Part shown: piece after piece, positions 58,486-64,000 of the stretch | Layout: each line of letters starts with the position of its first letter | Position numbering within the stretch: position 1 is the first letter of the stretch | Assembly (NCBI GenBank): GCA_017591395.1 | Contig: WEDG01000313.1 | Span: forward strand, 62,001-126,000 | DNA: 64,000 bases | Direction: 5' to 3' | Source: Schistocephalus solidus | Lineage: Eukaryota > Platyhelminthes > Cestoda > Diphyllobothriidea > Diphyllobothriidae | Program-made: the position numbers and the translations under genes | Notes under the pieces: generated by a model | The model's database searches: none | The model's input: the letters and a program-made list of their open reading frames with translations, nothing else | Told to the model about the DNA's origin: nothing

Positions 58486-59100
58486 AAACGATTATATGGT
58501 TGGCTGAAGCTTGCATCTCGTCATCCTACGGTTAAACACATATGGCTATTGATGTCCCTCTCAGTTACCTGCATTGCTCCAGAAATTCGGCGCCCCGTTG
58601 TAACAGACAGACACAAGCGATACCAGTTAGTGTGCATGCTCACTAGTGGCACATGGTCTCCTTTCCTGACTGCTAGCTGTTCAGCCTATACGAGTGGAAA
58701 AAGATATCCCAGTTTGGCAGCAATGGAAGCATCAAAAAATGGCCAATGGGCTTTTGCTGACAACTTCTTTTCTATCAAAACAGTCCCTAGGATACACAAG
58801 CAGCAGGCGTGTGCGGTACCTGAATTGCATGTTTTCTCATAAAATATATCTACAGACTGGGAAGAATATTCGGAGACATCAAATTTGGCCTTCTTATCAC
58901 CTGGTTTATTGCGATGTCTTGCCACACGACTGTGTAACTACGCATGTCAAAGACGGGTTGGTTGCTCTAGGAGTTGCTGTGGGAAAATCAAGTTCAGTGT
59001 TGGTTATTTCCCCTATCTTGTCCCTAACGGGGCTGATAAATTTGTTATTTGAAGCATTTTTCACGGGTATGAAATTAAAACAGGCGTATAAAGGCTGTAT

Positions 59101-60214
59101 ATGATGACAGTCTACTGGTTCAACCGGATCGCAGCTGCTAAGGCCAAACGGGCGGCCCACAAGTCACAAGCAGCGCGGATCAACACCGCCAATGCCCAAG
59201 CTGTCAACGCACATTCCACGAGCAACATTCCTCGATGCAACAACAATCCCATAGTATCAACTCCTGCCACACCTGCCTCAGACCCCACGACGACGACCAC
59301 ACCAGCCACTGATAGCATCTTCATAGATGCCCCGGCGCACACGATCACAGACACCATCCTCCCTCCTCCACTCCCTGCACCGATCACGGCGACTAACACC
59401 ACTTGCCCCACTCCTGCCACCTCAGTAGCTACCCCCGACTACCTGCCACCTGCTACCTCCAACACCACCATCACCGCCACCAGTACCAGCGATGGGGACT
59501 CGGTACTAACCGGTCCTCATTGCGATCGCACATACACCTCACACGTCAGCCTGGTCGTTCACTTGCGAATCCATCGCACAGAGACTGGCGAACTAGTGCC
59601 TGGAGCACCAACACACAGCAGAGATCGCTGCCTCCAACGCGCTCACTGCCCACACGCATTCACTCATCGCATGGGCCTGTTCGATCACAAGCGCATCCAC
59701 AAAAGCGGAATTCACCGCGATGCCAGCAAAACTTGCGCACACATAAACACTTCTCACATTCCTCCCATGATCTCGAATACCAGTACCAGCAGCAGATCCC
59801 CCCGCGGACTCAGCCCCTCCCGACTTATCTTGCCCTCATTGTCAACGCACATGCACATCACGCGTTGGCCTGATCGGTCACTTGGGAATCCATCGCACAG
59901 AGACCGACGAACCATTGCTAGGAGCGGCAACATACACCCGCCACACCGTACTCAACTGTCCGCACTGCCAACGCACATTCACATACCACATGGACCTATG
60001 AAATCACATGCGTCACTATGAAAACCTGCGGTAGAACACCGCCGGCTATACAACAACACTACATCTCTCCTCACCAGCCACTCCACCTCACATGATCACA
60101 AGAAACACCACAAAAACATGCTCTCAGTCTGCATAACTGTATGAGAGGCAATTATGATCCTCGGCTCCTTCTCCATGTAGCCCCCCCTGTTGCATGTGTG
60201 ATCAGAGCTTGAGA
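59101..60214 (+). pseudogene. LINE copy 3: zinc-finger C-terminus only
   Basis: Starts at FNRIAAAKAKRAAHKSQAAR, then a Thr/Pro/Ala-rich linker and fingers beginning GPHCDRTY (first Cys lost), RAHCPHAF (first Cys lost), CPHCQRTC and, after a frameshift near 59810, CPHCQRTF with a stop at about 60000; ends YENLR then stop. EN and RT are absent. The linker differs from copies 1, 2 and 4, so it is a distinct subfamily. Confidence 0.85.
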
Positions 60215-61215
60215 ATATCACGGGACAATAAGCGCTGTGGGTTGGAAAGTTGCCAACTGACAATTACACGCAGACTTCGCAGTCAGTCAAATTTGTGTTG
60301 TGTGGAGTGACTGACTGGTGGTCTGAGAGTCAGGCAACGATGGCTCCTTCTTAACGTGACCTCAGGCACTCTCACACATGTGAGATGTGAGCCGTTCAAC
60401 CCCCTCTTGTGTGAAATCCTGATGCTTGTGTTTGGAAGGCCAGGTCGTGTACGTAGTACGTGTAGACGAGGCCAGCAGTAGCTGCACCAACTTTCACATC
60501 AGCCAACTGACCGGGTCGGACGGTGGTATGATTATGGGGGTGGGGGAGAGAGTGAGGTCGACAGCTCAGCGCATTTTCCTCACTATAAACAAACTACACA
60601 CGTGAAACTAGCACGGTGCGCTAAAACCCGTGGCTTGGAAGGTTGCCAACTGACGGGATAACTCGGACCGCGTGTTCAGCCTAATGTGTGTTTTGTGTGG
60701 AGTGGCTGACTGGCGGACTGAGAGTCAGGCTGCAATGGCTCCTTCTTAATGTGGCCTTTATGGCACTCCCACTCTGTGGGATCTGAGCCAGGTGGGTTGG
60801 TACACCCAGGTGCGGCTCCGGCCGCGCCAGCCACCTGCATTCTCTTCTATCTCCGGTCTTCTTGACTCTGTCTTGACACGGGGCTCAGTTGGTGGAGGAG
60901 GAGAGAGTGCGGTAGCTGCAGCGCAAGGCTACTATCACTTAAAACTAATCCACGTGCAATTCACCGTCCCTGCACCACCATGGTGTGGAGAATACGGTGG
61001 ACATCGTCGAACTACGACGGGCAAACTGTCGAGGGCGTGTGACGTCTCCCGTCTGCAACCTTCTTGACTCTGTCTTGACACCGGGTTCAGGTGGGGGAGT
61101 GGAACAGAGAACGAGTTAGAAGCAGCGCAAGTATACTCTAACTAAAATCCAGCTCGAGTCACCATCCCTGTACAGCATACGGTGAACCTCGTCGAACACG
61201 ACGGTAGAACTGATG
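60215..61215 (+). repeat. LINE 3'-repeat units (reference copy 60527-61040)
   Basis: A decayed unit at 60215-60440, a well-preserved one at 60527-61040 (GATTATGGGGGTGGGGGAG ... GGACATCGTCGAACTACGACG) and a third partial at 61060-61215. Confidence 0.8.
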
Positions 61216-61367
61216 TGTAGCCGCTTGGGATAAACGATCTCGGCTTCTATCGTCCAAATGATGTTCTTGTGTACGGGTTGAGAGGGATTTCCCAGTTGAG
61301 TCAGACTGGTGAATGGAATTTTAGAGGTTTTGACAGATTTTAATAAGCCATGTGAACAAATTGTTAA

Positions 61368-61470
61368 ATACTCGGTGGCTCGGTGAGATTAAAACAAAAA
61401 TCAGCAACGGAAAGTCATAATATAGCCAGCATTCTAGCAAAATGAACTACGAGGCACCACCGGGAGTTTG
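61368..61470 (-). repeat. Class-II-tRNA-like SINE copy
   Basis: Minus-strand CCTCGTAGTTCATTTTGCTA followed by a variable arm; box B degenerate. Same family as 53920-54320. Confidence 0.6.
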
Positions 61471-61559
61471 AGTTTAATCACATTTGGCCGAGTTAACCGC
61501 GAAGCTTCTGAAAGGTATATCAGTTGGACTATCGATTTTGACGAGGTCCACTGTATGCT

Positions 61560-61745
61560 CCGCACCAGGTGGTGCAGGGACGGTGACTTGCACGTGAATT
61601 AGTTTTAAGTGATAGTAGCCTTGCGCCGCAGCTACCGCACTCTCTCCTCCTCCACCAACTGAGCCCCGTGTCAAGACAGAGTCAAGAAGACCGGAGATAG
61701 GAGAAAAACGCAGGTAGCTGGCGCGGCCGGAGCCGCCCCTTGGTG
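61560..61745 (-). repeat. LINE 3'-repeat unit joined to LINE copy 4
   Basis: Reverse complement of the 60820-61000 block, directly continuous with the LINE copy 4 zinc-finger end at about 61745. Confidence 0.75.
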
Positions 61746-62745
61746 TACCAAACCACCGCAGGATGTCGTGGAGGCGCATGTGTCCTAATAGGCCCATGCC
61801 GTGTGCAAATGTGCGGGAGCAGTGAGGGCAGTGAAGGCGGGTGCGTCGATTTTATGTCGGAGCCACAGGCACTGGTTTACTAGCCTCCGTGAGATGGATT
61901 CGCAGGTGACCGACCAGGCCGATGCGTGAGTTGAAGTTGCGGGCGCAGTGTGGGCAGGAGAAAATGGTAGAGGCTAGGGGGATGTCATTCATGGTTGTGG
62001 GGGGTGGCAGTGGCGGTAAGAATGGCAGGGGCGGAGGGTGTGCATATGGGTATCGGTGTTGTCGGCATTACGGTGATTTCCGCTGTCATGGATGCGCATG
62101 TGAGCGAATAAGCCCATGCTATGGGTGAATGCTCGAGGACAGTGAGGGCAGTGGAGGCGGCAATCTCTGCTGTGTGTTGGTGCTCCGGGCACTGGTTCAC
62201 CAGTCTCTGTACGATGGATTCGCAAGTGACCGAACAGGCCGATGCGTGAGGTGAATGTGCGGTAGCATTAAGGACAAGGAAGGAGAGAGTCCCCATCACT
62301 GATGGTGGTGGTTGTAGTGAAGGCGAAGGCGGTGGTGGTTGCGTTGGTGGGGTAAACAGGCGATGAGTATTGGGATGTGATCTCTATGATGGTGGGAGTA
62401 ATGGAATTGATGCCAGGAGTGAGGTTGGGGAGTCTAAAGGAGCATTGGCAGAATTTGACGTAAAATTTGGAATTGTCGGATTGTTGGTGCATTGCGTCCG
62501 AAGATGTCCAACCAGGTTGATTCGCACGCGGAAGATGTGTTGACAGCGCGGGCATGTTGGCAGAGCCTGGGCATCGACGGTGTTGGTCCGGGCCGCTGGT
62601 GACTTTCATACCGCTCTTTTGGCCTTGGCGGCGGCGATCCGGTTGGCCTCATAGATTGCTGAACCAGTCTTCACGGATCTTCTCCATGGCGGTCTATCTT
62701 GGGCAAGGTCCTGCCAGGTCGCCGGGTTGATTTGCAGTTGCTTCA
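61746..62745 (-). pseudogene. LINE copy 4: zinc-finger C-terminus
   Basis: On the minus strand begins near the end of the RT connection region (62745), then the basic stretch before the fingers, a finger remnant CPRCQHIF, the linker [14 protein letters not shown], finger [34 protein letters not shown], then IFSCPHCARNF and a last C2H2 pair ending LGHMRLHDILR. Up to five fingers, more than copy 2, separated by frameshifts and stops. Confidence 0.8.
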
Positions 62746-62850
62746 GCGATGTAGAAGCAGCACAAGTTTACTCTAACTAAAATCAGGTTCGAGTCACCAT
62801 CCCTGCACAGCATACGGTGAAAATCGTCGAAAACGACGGTCGAACTGATG
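62745..62850 (+). repeat. LINE 3'-repeat fragment
   Basis: GTTCGAGTCACCATCCCTGC, CAGCATACGGTGA and AACGACGGTCGAACTGATGT match 61140-61220; 62830-63100 continues to repeat 61195-61465 almost base for base. Confidence 0.7.
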
Positions 62851-63007
62851 TGAAGCCGCTTGTGATAAACGATCTCGGCTTCTATCGTCCAAATGATGTT
62901 CTTGTGTACGGGTTGTGAGGGTTTTCCCAGTTTAGTCGCAACTGGTGAATGGAATTCTAGAGGTTTTGACAGATTTTAATAAGCCATGTGACCAAATTGT
63001 TTAATAC

Positions 63008-63100
63008 TCGGTTGCTCAGTGAGATTCAAACACAAGGCAGCAAGGGGAAGGCTTAATATAGCCAGCATTCTAGCAAAATGAACTACGAGGCACCACCGGG
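63008..63100 (-). repeat. Class-II-tRNA-like SINE copy
   Basis: Near duplicate of 61368-61470, including the flanking sequence GGTTTTGACAGATTTTAATA upstream, so it arose as part of a larger duplication. Confidence 0.65.
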
Positions 63101-63151
63101 AGTTTGAGTTCAATCAAATTTGGTCAAGTTAACCACGAAGCCTACTGAAAA

Positions 63152-63155
<4 letters not shown>

Positions 63156-63204
<49 letters not shown>

Positions 63205-63382
63205 AGTATGAGCCATCGATCTGGAACATTTTATGTTCCGTTGTGCCACGTTATCAACATATGCTACACGTCGCTATGCGACCGCCTGTGAGGGCTCTAG
63301 TCATGAGCTACAGGGCACAACGGAACATAAATGTTCCTAAAGCAGATCGGTGAGCCACACACTATCATATATATATATATGC
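63156..63382. repeat. SINE tails inverted between two TA microsatellites
   Basis: TA run 63156-63201, minus tail 63201-63247 (GATAGT ... GTTGTGCC), spacer, plus tail about 63265-63368 (GGCACAACGGAACATAAATG ... CACACTATC), TA run to 63381. Confidence 0.8.
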
Positions 63383-64000
63383 AGTGATGAGGGACGATGG
63401 AAAATGCGGGTAGATTGATATTCTGCTCAGGCCTATTTGCTTACAGTCAGTCAATCGAAACCCTGACCACCAAATGGGACTGGCAACACAAACATGCGCT
63501 CGTAGGCAGCGCAGAAGGTCCACAGATGGGTTCTAGCAGATGGGTCATAAGTCCTTCCTCGAACCGAAGTTTTTTAGTGCCTTGCCACCCCTCATTATCT
63601 GTCGCTGCAGATTGGGTATTTGTTAAGTCAGGAATAGGTCTCAGACTGGATCGGTTGGCACGACAGGACAGACAGCGATAGGCAGGTAACTAGTCCTTTA
63701 GAAGTGTGGGCACATAATTACGTTAGGCTTTTGGGCGGGAGAGGGGAGCGGAGAACTGTAACGGCCCCCTGTGTTGTCGGTGGCGATTCGGTGAGACTAC
63801 AGACTCTGAATTAGCGGGCGTCGATGCGGCATCGGGACATAGGTCTGCGCGCCGATGATGGAGCCCTGGCTCGCCATGTCTGAGGAGTGCGGGTGGTGAG
63901 ACGGTGGGATTACACATGACAACCAAAAGGACAACGGGTGCGGAGCTCAATAAAAAGACTTCAAAACGCTCGATGACCAAAGAACCTCACAATAATCGTC
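63383..64000. other. No recognised feature
   Basis: Open frames 63397-63681 (+) and 63723-63980 (-) show no motif I recognise. Confidence 0.3.

Noticed and set aside
58530..59095. piggyBac-like transposase fragment (WAFADNFFS and flanking frame)
   Set aside because: The DNFF word and a preceding TSGK stretch recall piggyBac, but the required neighbouring motifs are missing and the frames are short; not enough to annotate.

Overview
The window looks like repeat-rich animal (eukaryotic) DNA. Host genes are split by GT-AG introns, and most of the rest is decayed retroelements. The LINE family here encodes an APE endonuclease, a reverse transcriptase and a C-terminal array of C2H2-type zinc fingers. 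Together with Penelope-like elements, tRNA-derived SINEs and 34-42-nt mini-introns, this points to a flatworm, most likely a diphyllobothriidean tapeworm (Spirometra/Schistocephalus type). That assignment is inference from family knowledge; no search was run.

Three host genes were recognised, all on the minus strand. (1) 495-807 holds a rhodanese domain of the MnmH/SelU type, cut by the left window edge. (2) 6391-15828 is a complete UBA3 gene (catalytic subunit of the NEDD8 E1). Nine exons were assembled by hand with consistent splice phases, giving 460 codons plus stop. Its first three introns are 34-42 nt, and introns 4-8 are 0.86-3.2 kb; four of these contain clear repeat insertions. (3) A caspase has its ACRG exon at 44952-45093 and its small-subunit exon at 29169-29419. 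These are separated by a 15.5-kb intron; a possible further p20 exon lies near 55.3 kb.

Mobile DNA by region: 0-5.5 kb, SINEs and local tandem duplications; 6.4-15.8 kb, UBA3 with repeats in its introns; 22.4-26.9 kb, a Penelope RT fragment joined to a 5'-truncated LINE, the LINE 3' repeat, then a Penelope GIY-YIG fragment; 29.4-45 kb, the caspase intron with a 296-bp hairpin carrying a hammerhead-like motif, a SINE dimer, a head-to-head Penelope copy and two TIR elements with telomere-like interiors; 45.9-50.8 kb, a nearly full-length but dead LINE; 51.7-52.9 kb, a rearranged Penelope element; 53.9-54.3 kb, an inverted pair of class-II-tRNA-like SINEs; 56.3 kb, a third TIR element; 59.1-62.7 kb, two LINE 3' fragments in opposite orientation.

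The most interesting signal is a 45-nt hammerhead-ribozyme-like fold inside the main tRNA-derived SINE. It has a CTGATGA core, GAAA, a 6-bp stem I, a 4-bp stem II and a self-complementary stem III. The SINE occurs as tandem units of about 300 bp, which suggests a retrozyme-like, self-processing SINE. No tool was run; coordinates of repeats are approximate to about 10 bases unless a splice or motif position is stated.
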